This document shows, one piece after another, positions 36,356 through 46,003 of a DNA stretch of 64,000 nt. The position numbers and the translations under genes are program-made. Where the stretch lies: positions 186,001-250,000 of the forward strand of contig CAKSMF010000002.1 in assembly GCA_934474025.1 (NCBI GenBank), in the 5' to 3' direction. The DNA comes from an uncultured Ruminococcus sp. (GTDB taxonomy: Bacteria; Bacillota; Clostridia; Oscillospirales; Ruminococcaceae). Position 1 is the stretch's first letter. Each line of letters begins with the position of its first letter. A model generated the notes under the pieces. That model was not told the DNA's origin. It made no database searches and saw only the letters and a program-made list of their open reading frames with translations.

Positions 36356-36583
36356 CCATAAATAATAAAAATAAAATAACTTAATTAATGACTATGCTGT
36401 ATTTCAAATATAATTTATTATATGTATTGCACGATGTTATAGTGGGGTCTCGTATGAAATAGGAGACCCCACTATAACATCGTCAATTGAAATTCAGCAT
36501 AGCTACGGACTTTTTAGTTATATTTTATTTTTATGAGGTGTCCGATGTGATTAGAACACTTTTTTTATGGGGTGGTGGAACAG
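36345..36583. repeat. Long palindrome, candidate oriT or replication site of the element
   Basis: A perfect 20-bp stem (36432-36451 with 36463-36482, core TATAGTGGGGTCTC) closes an 11-nt loop. Flanking arms also pair: ATGCTGTATTTCAA with TTGAAATTCAGCAT, and CTGTTCCACCACCC (near 36345) with GGGTGGTGGAACAG (near 36570), allowing for an extra 30-40 bases in the right arm. There is no T-run, so it is not a simple terminator. It lies between the replication-relaxation and recombinase genes. Confidence 0.75.
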
Positions 36584-36593
36584 GTAGATATAC

Positions 36594-36631
36594 AAAAAAA
36601 TGCTATTATAACGTTTAAATTATAATAGCAT
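36594..36631 (-). terminator. Terminator of the serine recombinase gene
   Basis: TGCTATTATAA / TTATAATAGCA stem with a T-run of seven on the minus strand (A-run 36594-36600). Confidence 0.85.
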
Positions 36632-36638
36632 TAAATAA

Positions 36639-38123
36639 TTAATCTGTATTAAATTTTATATCTGTAATTTTTGCAATACCTCGTCTGCTGTTTTTCATTT
36701 CGTTTACAATCATAATTTTGTCAACAAACTTAATTAAAAATAATCGTTTTTCTTCATTATTAAGAAACGTCCAATTTTCTTTTAAATTTTTAATTATGTC
36801 TTCTTTTTTAATTATCATTTCTTCTGTATCTTCTTCAATAGCTGAAACTTCTTCAAGCTGTTTACATACTTTGCACTTTTCATCTTCGATATAATCCTTT
36901 AACTGAATATATCTGTCAAAATTCAAATTATTATCCACATAGGAATTGAGAATTTCTTTCTCCTTGTTTTCAAGATTCTTTAATTGATTATTTAGCTTTT
37001 CAATAAGTTTGATATTATTGTCTTTAGCTTTTCTGTTTTCTTCAAGCTGAATTTCGTTTATCGCAGAAAAGTCTTCAATCTGTTCAATGTAATCCATAAA
37101 AGCTGTTTCAACACTTTTTTGTGAAATATTACTTGCACTGCACGTCTTACGTATGTAATTACTGCAACGGTAACCGCTCTTAAATATTTTTTCTCCGCTT
37201 TTATTTTTGTATAAATCATTATGTGTTACAAGTCTTGCACCACATTTGGCACAATAAAGAACTCCTGAAAAATAATTTTCTTCTTTCGGACGTTTAGTAT
37301 AGCTTTTTTTGGATATTTTACTTATTAATTCTTGTGCTTCTTCATAAAGTTCATTGGAAATAATAGGCTCATGATTTCCTTGTACTTCAAAATTTCTTTC
37401 TTCATCTTTGGTTGCGTATCTTACTTTTCCTATGTAATTGCAATTTGTAAGCATATTTCTTATACTTCTTGCAATCCATACGGAATTTTCTTTTGTAGGA
37501 ATATTTCTTTCGTTAAGGTTTTTAGCAATATCAAGAAATGATTTTCCATGATGTACAAACATATCAAAAACTTCTCTTACAATAACGGCTTCTTTTTCGT
37601 TGATTTTTTGAATTTTGTCACCTATATTTCTGGTATATCCATAACTTGCAGTTCTTGTGCAAAGGCTGTAACCTTCTTTCACTTTTCTTTCAAAGCCTAA
37701 TTTTGTTCTTTCAACAATGTTTTCACGTTCAAATTCAGCAAAGATACCAATTATTTTTATAAACATACGTCCTGACGGTGTTTGTGTGTCTATGCTTTCA
37801 CATAAAGAATTGAAAGCACAATTATATTCGTTGAACAGATTTATTAAATATATTAAATCAGATGTGTTTCTTGTCAGACGGTCAATTTTGAAAATCAATA
37901 CATTTTTCACAAGTCCTTTTTTAATGTCCTTGATTAGTTGATTAATCTGCGGACGGTCTGTAATGTTTTTTCCGCTGATACCCTCATCAATATAAATTTT
38001 GTGTATAGCCCATTCCTTAATACGTGCATAGTCTTTAAGTTTCTGTTCCTGAGCTCTGATTGAAAAGCCTTCTTTAGCTTGCTCTTCTGTTGATACTCTT
38101 ACATAAATACCAGTTTCCAACAT
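36639..38123 (-). CDS. Large serine recombinase (element integrase)
   Basis: 494 residues. The N-terminal resolvase domain has the catalytic Ser in GIYVRVSTEEQAKEGFSI and the Arg region FKIDRLTRNTSDL. The recombinase domain (SYGYTRNIGDKIQKINEKEA) and zinc beta-ribbon (LYCAKCGARLVTH...YRCSNYIRKTC) follow, then a long coiled coil (KLNNQLKNLENKEKEIL). This is the standard integrase architecture of many clostridial elements. It ends near the right boundary and reads inward, as expected for the enzyme that inserted the element into feoB. Confidence 0.93.
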   Translation of the reverse strand: MLETGIYVRVSTEEQAKEGFSIRAQEQKLKDYARIKEWAIHKIYIDEGISGKNITDRPQINQLIKDIKKGLVKNVLIFKIDRLTRNTSDLIYLINLFNEYNCAFNSLCESIDTQTPSGRMFIKIIGIFAEFERENIVERTKLGFERKVKEGYSLCTRTASYGYTRNIGDKIQKINEKEAVIVREVFDMFVHHGKSFLDIAKNLNERNIPTKENSVWIARSIRNMLTNCNYIGKVRYATKDEERNFEVQGNHEPIISNELYEEAQELISKISKKSYTKRPKEENYFSGVLYCAKCGARLVTHNDLYKNKSGEKIFKSGYRCSNYIRKTCSASNISQKSVETAFMDYIEQIEDFSAINEIQLEENRKAKDNNIKLIEKLNNQLKNLENKEKEILNSYVDNNLNFDRYIQLKDYIEDEKCKVCKQLEEVSAIEEDTEEMIIKKEDIIKNLKENWTFLNNEEKRLFLIKFVDKIMIVNEMKNSRRGIAKITDIKFNTD

Positions 38124-38138
38124 GATAAATCGCTCCTA

Positions 38139-38267
38139 TCATTGATTTCTGATAGCGGATTTATTCAATTCTTTTTTCTTTCGTGGAACAGACGTCTTTA
38201 AGAAGAAATTTAACATCTTGATTTGCAACTCTTTTGGAAGTGTTATCTTCTTTTGCTCGTTTTCCAT
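38139..38267 (-). CDS. 42-aa basic protein upstream of the serine recombinase
   Basis: MENEQKKITLPKELQIKMLN, then FFLKTSVPRKKKELNKSAIRNQ. GAGGTGA precedes the ATG, and the gene ends 16 nt before the recombinase start, so they are co-transcribed. It is lysine-rich and short. It could be a recombination directionality factor or regulator, but nothing in the sequence proves this. Confidence 0.55.
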   Translation of the reverse strand: MENEQKKITLPKELQIKMLNFFLKTSVPRKKKELNKSAIRNQ

Positions 38268-38398
38268 ATCTCACCTCAAATACTTTTATTATATTCAAAT
38301 CATATTTGACATTAAGATATTTATTCCTTGAATTAAAAAGAAATGCAAAAAGCAGGTGTTTTTACATACTTTTTGCATTTTCGGTTTTTATTGTATCC

Positions 38399-39505
38399 AG
38401 CCATGGGAGGCAACATTACTGAAACTACCCATGCAAGTACCTTGTATATTCCCTGAATAAGTATGCCGTCGAGCCATTTTGGAGTATCGAGTTTTTGGAG
38501 ACCGTTGGACATTATGTCACCAAGTTTAAAAAGAAGTTTTCCGAGCAATTCAGACGGATAATTAGCTCCTACAATAGTAATCCATAATATAAAACCAAGT
38601 AAAATAATCATAACAGGTATTCCAAGGTGTTTGCTAAGGAAGATATTATCAAGTTTTCTGTCACGGTTGTATATTGAAGATTCATTGTAGTGTACAGTCT
38701 GATTTGATATTTCGGAAGCTTTTTTTATAGTTTCGGAAGTAATTATATCTGTTATTTTTTCTGATGTTAAACCTTTTTCAGCAAGACTTGATTTTATATT
38801 TTGTATTTCTGGAACTTCTGAAAAGTCAATATTTTCAGATTGTATAGCCTTTTTAAGAAAATCGGTATTATTTTCGAGTATGCACATTGAAACGAATTTT
38901 AATGGAAGTGTATGTATATTTTTTTCTATTATGCAACTTATTTCTGAAACCGCATTCTGAATGTCGTCAGGTAAAGGAATAAGTTGTTTTTTTGTTTCGG
39001 TATTATCATTAAGACGATTATAAAGAGTTTCAAGAAGAGTATCAAGACCATTTTTATTTCTTGCAGTAACTCCAACGACATCAACACCTAATATTTGACT
39101 TAATAAATCAAAATTTATTTTAATTCCTTTTTCTTCTGCCTCATCGAGAAGGTTTATACAAACTATAGTTTTGGGACATATTTCTATAATCTGTAATACA
39201 AGATTAAGATTTCTTTCAAGACAGGTTGCATCACAGACAACTATTACAGCATCTGATTCAGAAAAACATATAAAATCACTTGCAGAAGTTTCTTCAGCGG
39301 AGTTGTTGCGTAATGAATACATTCCGGCGGTATCTGCAAGAGTGAAATCTATGTTTTTATACTTGAAATATCCTTCAGCACTTGAAACTGTTTTACCAGC
39401 CCAGTTACCAGTATGTTGGTTCATTCCGGTAAGAGCGTTGAAAACAGTTGATTTTCCTACATTAGGATTTCCGGCAAGTGCGATGAGATATTTATTTTTT
39501 TCCAT
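38399..39505 (-). pseudogene. feoB: feoB, N-terminal GTPase part (gene split by the element)
   Basis: About 369 codons: MEKNKYLIALAGNPNVGKST, G3 LADTAGMYSL, NLLDEAEEKG, then the helical GDI-like region and first membrane segments ending VVSVMLPPMA at the insertion core. The frame then runs 21 codons into the element before a stop. AGGAGGTGATATT precedes the ATG. No feoA is adjacent. FeoB imports Fe2+; here the pore half lies 13 kb away, so the transporter cannot be made unless the element excises. Confidence 0.93.
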
Positions 39506-39725
39506 AATATCACCTCCTGTTATCATAGAATAATATTCAGAAAGTTCTTTTTATATGCCGAAAAAATAATACTGACATTATATAATTTAAATGGATATAA
39601 TTGTTTTTTGGATAGTTTGAAATATTTTTGTTAAACTGTTTTGTTCAATGTGCATAAAACAATAGTGTTGTTTTTGTTGATATGACCAAAAATGAAATAA
39701 TTTGATTGAAAATGAAAGAAAATGC

Positions 39726-39762
39726 TTGACATTTGCAAGAAAAACTGATATTATAATATCAG
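39726..39762 (+). promoter_or_regulatory. fru operon promoter with overlapping 18-bp palindrome
   Basis: TTGACA (39726-39731), 17-nt spacer, TATTAT (39749-39754). A perfect 18-bp palindrome CTGATATTATAATATCAG (39745-39762) covers the -10 box and is the likely FruR operator. Confidence 0.75.
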
Positions 39763-39805
39763 AACAAGTCAAAAACAATCATCATCGTTTAAAAGGAGGA
39801 ACAAA

Positions 39806-40552
39806 ATGCTTACAGAAGAAAGACATTCAATTATTTTAGAACTTGTTAATCGTCAGGGAAGTGTAAAAATAAATGAATTGTGTACAGCGTTAGATACGTC
39901 AGAATCTACAATAAGAAGAGATTTGAATATTCTTGCAGAACATGGATTAATTAATAAAGTTCATGGAGGGGCAATTGCATTAAATGAGAATTTTTTCAGA
40001 TATGAAGATGATATCGCTAAAAAATCGCATTTGTTTATAGAGGAAAAAACAGCCATTGCAAAATATGCTTCATCTCTGATAGAAGATGGTGATTATATAT
40101 ACATTGATGCAGGAACTACTACAGAAAAAATTATCGATTATATTCCGTCAAAAAACGTCACATTCGTTACAAATGCGTTCATGAATGCAAAAAAGCTTTC
40201 ACAGCATGGATTTAGGGTATTTGTTCCGGCAGGTGAAATAAAATCCACTACCGAGGCTATTGTGGGAGCAGAATGTGTAATATCTCTCCAGAATTATAAT
40301 TTTACTAAGTGCTTTCTTGGAGTAAATGGAATATCAATATCAGGTGGTTTGTCTACTCCCGATAAAAATGAAGCAATCGTAAAAAGCACAGTAATTCAGC
40401 ACAGTAAAGAAGTTTATATTCTTGCAGACCATTCTAAATTTGACCAGATTACATCAGTAAGATTTGCCGGACTTAACTGCGGAAAAATTATTACTGATAA
40501 GCTAGCTGATAAAAAATATTTGTCCGAGGCATCAATAAAGGAGGTTTTGTAA
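39806..40552 (+). CDS. fruR: DeoR-family regulator of fructose use
   Basis: 248 residues. N-terminal DeoR helix-turn-helix (RHSIILELVNRQGSVKINELCTALDTSESTIRRDL) and C-terminal sugar-phosphate-sensing domain (DAGTTTEKIIDYI; NGISISGGLSTPDKNEA; DHSKFDQ). It opens the fruR-fruK-fruA operon and its stop abuts the fruK start, so autoregulation and release by fructose-1-phosphate are likely from the family. Confidence 0.9.
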   Translation: MLTEERHSIILELVNRQGSVKINELCTALDTSESTIRRDLNILAEHGLINKVHGGAIALNENFFRYEDDIAKKSHLFIEEKTAIAKYASSLIEDGDYIYIDAGTTTEKIIDYIPSKNVTFVTNAFMNAKKLSQHGFRVFVPAGEIKSTTEAIVGAECVISLQNYNFTKCFLGVNGISISGGLSTPDKNEAIVKSTVIQHSKEVYILADHSKFDQITSVRFAGLNCGKIITDKLADKKYLSEASIKEVL

Positions 40553-41452
40553 TTGATTTATACTGTTACTTTCAATCCGGCAATCGATTATGTAGTGCAT
40601 ACTGATGAAATGCAGGTAGGAAAAGTTAATCGTTCGCAGTCGGAAGAAATTTACTTTGGCGGAAAAGGCATTAATGTTTCAATTGTTCTTAGCGAACTTG
40701 GAATAACATCAAGAGCGTTAGGTTTTGTTTCAGGATTTACCGGAAGAGCAATTGAAGAGGGAGTCCGGAATAACGGCGTGGAAACAGATTTTATTCACCT
40801 TAATAGCGGTTTTTCCAGAATAAATGTAAAGATTGAATCAAAAGAAGAAACCGAACTTAATGGTCAAGGTCCTGAAATAAGTGATGATGCAATATCACTT
40901 CTTTATGAAAAACTGGATAATCTGAAAGACGGTGATACATTGGTACTTGCCGGAAGTATTCCTAATTCTTTGCCGGCTGATATTTATGAAAAAATTCTTG
41001 CACACGTTTCAGAAAAACAAATAAAAACAGTTGTTGACGCAACAAAGGATTTACTTTTGAACGTTCTGAAATATAAACCTTTTCTTATTAAACCAAACAA
41101 TCACGAATTAGAAGAAATGTTCGGTGTAACATTCACAAGTAAAGAACAGATTATAACATATGCAAAAAAACTTAAAGACATGGGAGCAATAAATGTATTG
41201 ATTTCCATGGCTGGAGACGGAGCAATACTTATTGACGAATTTGGTAATATACACACTTGTGGAGTTTGTAAAGGTAAAGTTAAAAATTCTGTTGGTGCAG
41301 GAGATTCAATGGTAGCAGGTTTTCTTGCAGGTTCTGTTGAAAAGGATTATGAATATGCTTTGAAACTGGGTACTGCAACAGGCGGGGCAACGGCATTTTC
41401 AGACGGTCTCGCAAAAAAGGAAGAAATCTACAGACTTCTTAAAGAACTTTAA
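40553..41452 (+). CDS. fruK: 1-phosphofructokinase
   Basis: PfkB-family sugar kinase converting fructose-1-phosphate to fructose-1,6-bisphosphate. 299 residues with GGKGINVSIVLSELG near the N-terminus and the ATP/catalytic site VGAGDSMVAGFLAG near residue 250. It starts at TTG directly after the fruR stop, with AAGGAGG 8 nt upstream. Its partner transporter follows. Confidence 0.95.
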   Translation: MIYTVTFNPAIDYVVHTDEMQVGKVNRSQSEEIYFGGKGINVSIVLSELGITSRALGFVSGFTGRAIEEGVRNNGVETDFIHLNSGFSRINVKIESKEETELNGQGPEISDDAISLLYEKLDNLKDGDTLVLAGSIPNSLPADIYEKILAHVSEKQIKTVVDATKDLLLNVLKYKPFLIKPNNHELEEMFGVTFTSKEQIITYAKKLKDMGAINVLISMAGDGAILIDEFGNIHTCGVCKGKVKNSVGAGDSMVAGFLAGSVEKDYEYALKLGTATGGATAFSDGLAKKEEIYRLLKEL

Positions 41453-41488
41453 AAACCTGTAATACTTATTTTGAAATGGAGGTTTACT

Positions 41489-43399
41489 ATGCATATTGTT
41501 GATTTATTGAGTAAAGATAGTATTATGCTTAATGCAGACCCGAAAAGCAAAATTGAAGCAATTGATATGTTGGTTGATTTACAGGTAAAGGGCGGAAAAA
41601 TTGCGGACAGGGAAGCATATAAAAAAGGTATTCTTGCAAGAGAAGAAATGAGTTCTACAGCTGTTGGCGAAGGAATTGCGATTCCTCATGCTAAAAGCGT
41701 TGCTATAAAAGCACCGTCACTTTCAGCTATGACAGTTCCGAACGGCGTTGACTATGAAGCAATGGACGATGAACCTTCAAATTTATTGTTTATGATTGCT
41801 GCTCCAAATGACGGCGATGTACATCTTGAAGTTCTTTCACGCCTTATGACTCTTTTAATGGACGAAGATTTCAGGGAAAAACTTCTTTCAGCTAATGATA
41901 AAAACGAATTTATTAAAATCATTGATGACATGGAAAAAGAAAAATATCCCGATGAACCAAGAGAAGAAATAAAAACAGATGAAAGAATTAAAGTTCTTGC
42001 AGTTACAGCCTGTCCGACCGGAATTGCACATACATATATGGCAGCGGAGGCTTTGGAAAAAGCAGGAAAAAAACTGGGTATCACTATTAAAGTTGAAACA
42101 AATGGTTCTGGAGGAGCAAAAAATATTCTTACAAAAGAAGAAATTGCTTCTTGTGACGGAATTATTGTAGCAGCCGATAAAACTGTAGAAATGGCACGTT
42201 TTGACGGAAAAAAAGTCATTCGTACAAAAGTAGCAGACGGTATCAAGATTCCGGAAGAACTTATTAACAGAATTGAATCCGGTGATGCCCCTGTGTATCA
42301 GCATACAGGTGCGAAAGCATCAGATGATTCTTCAGACGGGGAAAGTTTTGGCAGAAAAATGTATAAACACTTGATGAATGGTGTTTCAAATATGTTGCCT
42401 TTTACTGTAGCAGGCGGTATTTTCATAGCACTTGCGTTTCTGATTGATACTATTGCAGGAGCTCCGCAAGATGCAGGATTTGGTACTAATACAGCATTAG
42501 CTTCATTCTTTAAAAATATTGGTGGTTATGCTTTCAACTTCATGATACCTGTTCTTGCAGGATATATCGGAAAATCCATTGCTGACAGACCTGGTTTTCT
42601 TGTAGGTCTGGTTGGCGGATATCTGGCAACAACTGGTTCTACATTCACCAATATAAAGGGAGATATTCCATCAGGTTTTCTTGGAGCTCTCCTTGCTGGA
42701 TTTGTAGGCGGATTCCTTATGCTTGCAATAGAAAAACTTTGCGACAAAATGCCGAAATCACTTAATGGTATAAAACCGGTTTTAATTTATCCGCTTGCGG
42801 GACTGGGAATTATATCAGTTATTATGTGTGCAGTAAATCCATTTATGGGAATGATTAATACAGGATTATCCGACTTCCTGAACAATATGGGAAGTTCCAG
42901 TAAAATTGTTCTTGGCTGTATTCTTGGCGGTATGATGTCAATTGATATGGGCGGACCTTTCAATAAAGCTGCATATGTTTTCGGAACAGCAGCTATTGCT
43001 TCCGGAAGCTATGATATTATGGCAGCTGTTATGATTGGTGGAATGGTTCCTCCTATTGCAATTGCACTTTCTACAACTTTCTTCAAAAACAGATGGACAG
43101 AAGAAGAAAGAAAAAACGGTCCTGTAAATTACATTATGGGTTTAAGTTTTGTTACAGAGGGTGCAATTCCGTATGCTGCTGCTGACCCGTTGAGAGTAAT
43201 TCCGGCGTGTCTGGTTGGAGCTTCAGTAGCCGGCGGACTTTCTATGGCTTTTGATTGTACTCTTATGGCACCTCATGGCGGAATCTTTGTATTTGCAGTT
43301 GTTGGTCATTGGCCAATGTATATACTGTCCCTTGTAATAGGTTCAGTAGTGGGAATGTTACTTCTTGCAGTTCTCAAGAAAAAACGCACAGAAGTATAA
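41489..43399 (+). CDS. fruA: PTS fructose transporter, IIABC fusion
   Basis: A 636-residue three-domain permease. IIA: VGEGIAIPHAKSV with the phospho-His (about residue 65). IIB: VTACPTGIAHTYMAAEAL with the phospho-Cys (about residue 172). IIC: membrane domain from about residue 290 (FTVAGGIFIALAFLID to VGMLLLAVL). The start ATG 41489 follows GGAGG; the upstream in-frame codon is too early. It imports fructose as fructose-1-phosphate for FruK. Confidence 0.95.
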   Translation: MHIVDLLSKDSIMLNADPKSKIEAIDMLVDLQVKGGKIADREAYKKGILAREEMSSTAVGEGIAIPHAKSVAIKAPSLSAMTVPNGVDYEAMDDEPSNLLFMIAAPNDGDVHLEVLSRLMTLLMDEDFREKLLSANDKNEFIKIIDDMEKEKYPDEPREEIKTDERIKVLAVTACPTGIAHTYMAAEALEKAGKKLGITIKVETNGSGGAKNILTKEEIASCDGIIVAADKTVEMARFDGKKVIRTKVADGIKIPEELINRIESGDAPVYQHTGAKASDDSSDGESFGRKMYKHLMNGVSNMLPFTVAGGIFIALAFLIDTIAGAPQDAGFGTNTALASFFKNIGGYAFNFMIPVLAGYIGKSIADRPGFLVGLVGGYLATTGSTFTNIKGDIPSGFLGALLAGFVGGFLMLAIEKLCDKMPKSLNGIKPVLIYPLAGLGIISVIMCAVNPFMGMINTGLSDFLNNMGSSSKIVLGCILGGMMSIDMGGPFNKAAYVFGTAAIASGSYDIMAAVMIGGMVPPIAIALSTTFFKNRWTEEERKNGPVNYIMGLSFVTEGAIPYAAADPLRVIPACLVGASVAGGLSMAFDCTLMAPHGGIFVFAVVGHWPMYILSLVIGSVVGMLLLAVLKKKRTEV

Positions 43400-43410
43400 A
43401 TCATAGTTTT

Positions 43411-43602
43411 TTGTTTCAATCCACAGGGCATTCTGTCCATGACCTCCCTGACTTATAATGTAATATTCAGTATATTATATTTTGAAGAATCTGTCAAGCG
43501 GATTGATTTCATGTCAGTGGGAGATACCAATTCTTTCCGCTCCCACTGCCGTTTTACAATGTCCGCCGCTTAAAGAAGCGGGGGATTCAAAGTTTTGTTG
43601 AA
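43411..43602 (+). mobile_element. 192-bp miniature element, IS200/IS605-like, copy 2
   Basis: Same sequence and orientation as 33223-33414 with about two changes. It lies between fruA and the HPr gene in a non-coding gap. The three hairpins and the GGGGATTCAAAG right end are conserved. Confidence 0.75.
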
Positions 43603-43631
43603 AAAAATATTTTATAAAGGAGTAATTTATT

Positions 43632-43898
43632 ATGGTAACAAAAAAAGTAACAGTTGTAAATGAACAGGGTATTCATATGCGTCCGGCAGGCATTCTTGCA
43701 AAGGCTGTAAAGGCACACCCAGAATGTGAAGTTACACTTAACGCAAACGGAAAAACAGTAAAGGCAAAAGCTCCAATGCAGATTATGTCTGCTTGCATGA
43801 AGAAAGGCTGTGAAGTTGAAATCGTTTGCAATGGTGCGGACGAACAGGCAGTACTCAATGAAATTGCTGAAATGTTTGCTAACGGATTCGGCGAATAA
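43632..43898 (+). CDS. ptsH: HPr phosphocarrier protein lacking the regulatory serine
   Basis: 88 residues with the phospho-histidine loop NEQGIHMRPAGILA (His15). In typical Firmicute HPr the KSIMG segment carries Ser46, the HPr-kinase target; here the aligned stretch after NGKTVKA reads KAPMQIMS, with Ala in place of that Ser. It can therefore carry phosphate for the PTS but should not take part in Ser46-P/CcpA catabolite repression. It lies next to the fructose operon it would serve. Confidence 0.9.
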   Translation: MVTKKVTVVNEQGIHMRPAGILAKAVKAHPECEVTLNANGKTVKAKAPMQIMSACMKKGCEVEIVCNGADEQAVLNEIAEMFANGFGE

Positions 43899-43919
43899 TT
43901 TTATAAAATAAGATTTTTT

Positions 43920-43959
43920 AAGATGCAGGATGTGAATATAATTTTACGTCCTGCATCTT
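43920..43959 (+). terminator. Hairpin after ptsH
   Basis: AAGATGCAGGA paired with TCCTGCATCTT. No T-run follows, so it may be an inefficient terminator or an mRNA stabiliser. Confidence 0.45.
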
Positions 43960-43999
43960 GCGTCATAAAATATATAATTAAAAAATAAGGATTTATATT

Positions 44000-45931
44000 A
44001 TGGATAAAAAATTTTTACTGCTTCTTGCAAAGGAGTTCCCGACTATAGACAGTGCAGCCAGCGAAATTGTAAATCTTTCTGCTATACGCAGTTTGCCGAA
44101 AGGAACTGAATATTTTTTCAGTGATTTGCATGGTGAATATGAGGCATTTTTACATATGCTGAAAAGTGCTTCGGGTATGATAAAAATAAAAATAGATTTG
44201 ACTCTTTCAAAAACTGTATCCCGTTCAGAACGTGAAGAATTAGCGTATCTTATTTACTACCCTGAAAAAAAGCTGAAGAAAATGCAACAAGAGGGTGCAT
44301 TATGCGATGAATGGCGTAGATTGACTATATATCGCTTGATTCTTGTTTGTGAAGCTGTATCGGCAAAATATACACGTTCCAGTGTGAGAAAACGTATTCC
44401 GGAAGATATGGTGTATATTTTAGATGAATTGCTTAATGTTACTGATGATGTGGTAAAGGAATATTATTACAATGAAATCATAACAACTATAATCAGTACC
44501 GGAATAGCAGACCGTTTTATAAAATCGCTTTGTGAATTGATACAATCACTTGCCATTGATAAACTTCATATTATTGGTGATATATATGACAGAGGTCCAA
44601 GAGCTGACATCATTATGGACGAACTTATGAAAATGCATGATGTAGACATTCAATGGGGAAATCATGATATTTCGTGGATGGGAGCAACTTCTGGAAACTG
44701 GGCTCTTATTGCAAATGTTATACGTATTTCTATGCGTTATAATAATTTTGATGTTCTTGAATATGGATACGGACTGAATCTCAGAGCATTGGCTGTATTT
44801 GCAAATGAAATCTATAAAAACGATGATTGCAGACTTTTTATACCGCATACACTTGATTATAATATTTATGACCCCGTTGACAGTAAACTTGTTGCAAAAA
44901 TGCACAAGGCAATAACGATAATTCAGCTTAAAATTGAAGGACAGCTTATTGAACGTCACCCTGAATGGAACATGAATAAACGTGATATTTTTCGTACTGT
45001 GGATTTTAATAATGATATAGTAACGATTAACGGAAAAGAATATTCATTGCTTGATACAAATTTCCCGACAGTCTGTCCGGAAAATCCTCTTTTGCTGACA
45101 GATGAAGAAAACGAACTTATGACAATACTTGCTAATTCTTTTATGCATAGCGAAAGACTCAATACACATATGCGTTTTCTGTATGCAAAAGGTTCAATGT
45201 ACAAAACAATAAACGGAAATTTGTTGTTTCATGGTTGTATTCCGTTTGATGAAAATGGAGATTTACAAAGCATTAATATTGCTGGAGAATATTATTCCGG
45301 TAAGGAAATGCTTGATAAACTTGACGAAATAGCAAATAAAGCTTATTTTATGCAACCTTGCGAAGAAAAAAATTATGCTGTGGATTACCTTTGGTATTTG
45401 TGGTGCGGTGAATGTTCTCCGCTCTATGGAAAAGATAAAATGGCATTTTTTGAGCGTTATTTTCTGGAAAACAAAGAATTACACAAGGAAAATTATAATG
45501 CTTACTATCATTTTTCACAGCAGGAAGAAGTATGTGGCAGAATTTTAGAAATGTTTGGTCTTAATCCCGAAAAAAGCCACATAATTAATGGTCATGTTCC
45601 TGTAAAAATTAAAAACGGTGAAAGTCCTGTTAAAGCAAATGGAAGGTTATTTGTAATTGATGGTGGTATTTCAAAGGCTTATCAGCAGGCAACCGGAATT
45701 GCAGGTTATACATTGATTTATGATTCGCACAGTTTGAATCTTGCTGAACACAAACCGTTTATTGCAGATGAAAGCGAACATACACCAGAAATACATCTTG
45801 TTGAAAAACTTGAACGCCGTGCGAATATTTCTGATATCGACAAGGGAGAGGAATTATTATCGCAGATAAATGATTTGCGTGAATTGCTTAATGCATATTA
45901 TTCAGGAGACATTAAAGAGGGCGGAAGATAA
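44000..45931 (+). CDS. fbp: Class III fructose-1,6-bisphosphatase
   Basis: A 643-residue Firmicute-type FBPase with a calcineurin-like metal site: FFSDLHGEYEAF, IIGDIYDRGPRADIIMD, WGNHDISWMGA and INGHVPVKIKNGE. It hydrolyses fructose-1,6-bisphosphate in gluconeogenesis, opposing the glycolytic flux fed by the fructose operon just upstream. AAGGA precedes the ATG. Its last 255 bp are duplicated downstream. Confidence 0.95.
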   Translation: MDKKFLLLLAKEFPTIDSAASEIVNLSAIRSLPKGTEYFFSDLHGEYEAFLHMLKSASGMIKIKIDLTLSKTVSRSEREELAYLIYYPEKKLKKMQQEGALCDEWRRLTIYRLILVCEAVSAKYTRSSVRKRIPEDMVYILDELLNVTDDVVKEYYYNEIITTIISTGIADRFIKSLCELIQSLAIDKLHIIGDIYDRGPRADIIMDELMKMHDVDIQWGNHDISWMGATSGNWALIANVIRISMRYNNFDVLEYGYGLNLRALAVFANEIYKNDDCRLFIPHTLDYNIYDPVDSKLVAKMHKAITIIQLKIEGQLIERHPEWNMNKRDIFRTVDFNNDIVTINGKEYSLLDTNFPTVCPENPLLLTDEENELMTILANSFMHSERLNTHMRFLYAKGSMYKTINGNLLFHGCIPFDENGDLQSINIAGEYYSGKEMLDKLDEIANKAYFMQPCEEKNYAVDYLWYLWCGECSPLYGKDKMAFFERYFLENKELHKENYNAYYHFSQQEEVCGRILEMFGLNPEKSHIINGHVPVKIKNGESPVKANGRLFVIDGGISKAYQQATGIAGYTLIYDSHSLNLAEHKPFIADESEHTPEIHLVEKLERRANISDIDKGEELLSQINDLRELLNAYYSGDIKEGGR

Positions 45932-46003
45932 AACCCGAGTTTGCCACATTTATTTTATATGCCTGCAATACTAACAAAATAGTCATTTTTCTTATTTTCA
46001 AGC

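Larger units (their letters stand above)
25205..38406. mobile_element. 13.2-kb integrative element inserted in feoB
   Basis: Bounded by direct copies of AGCCATGG (25205-25212 and 38399-38406), with feoB sequence outside each copy. It carries a large serine recombinase next to the right end, a coupling ATPase, a replication-relaxation protein, a palindrome that could be a transfer site, an M48 peptidase, and an inward HerA-like operon controlled by a tyrosine-recombinase switch. No relaxase of a known type is evident, so it may be mobilisable rather than self-transmissible. The short core is in line with serine-recombinase integration. Precise excision would restore feoB. Confidence 0.9.
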
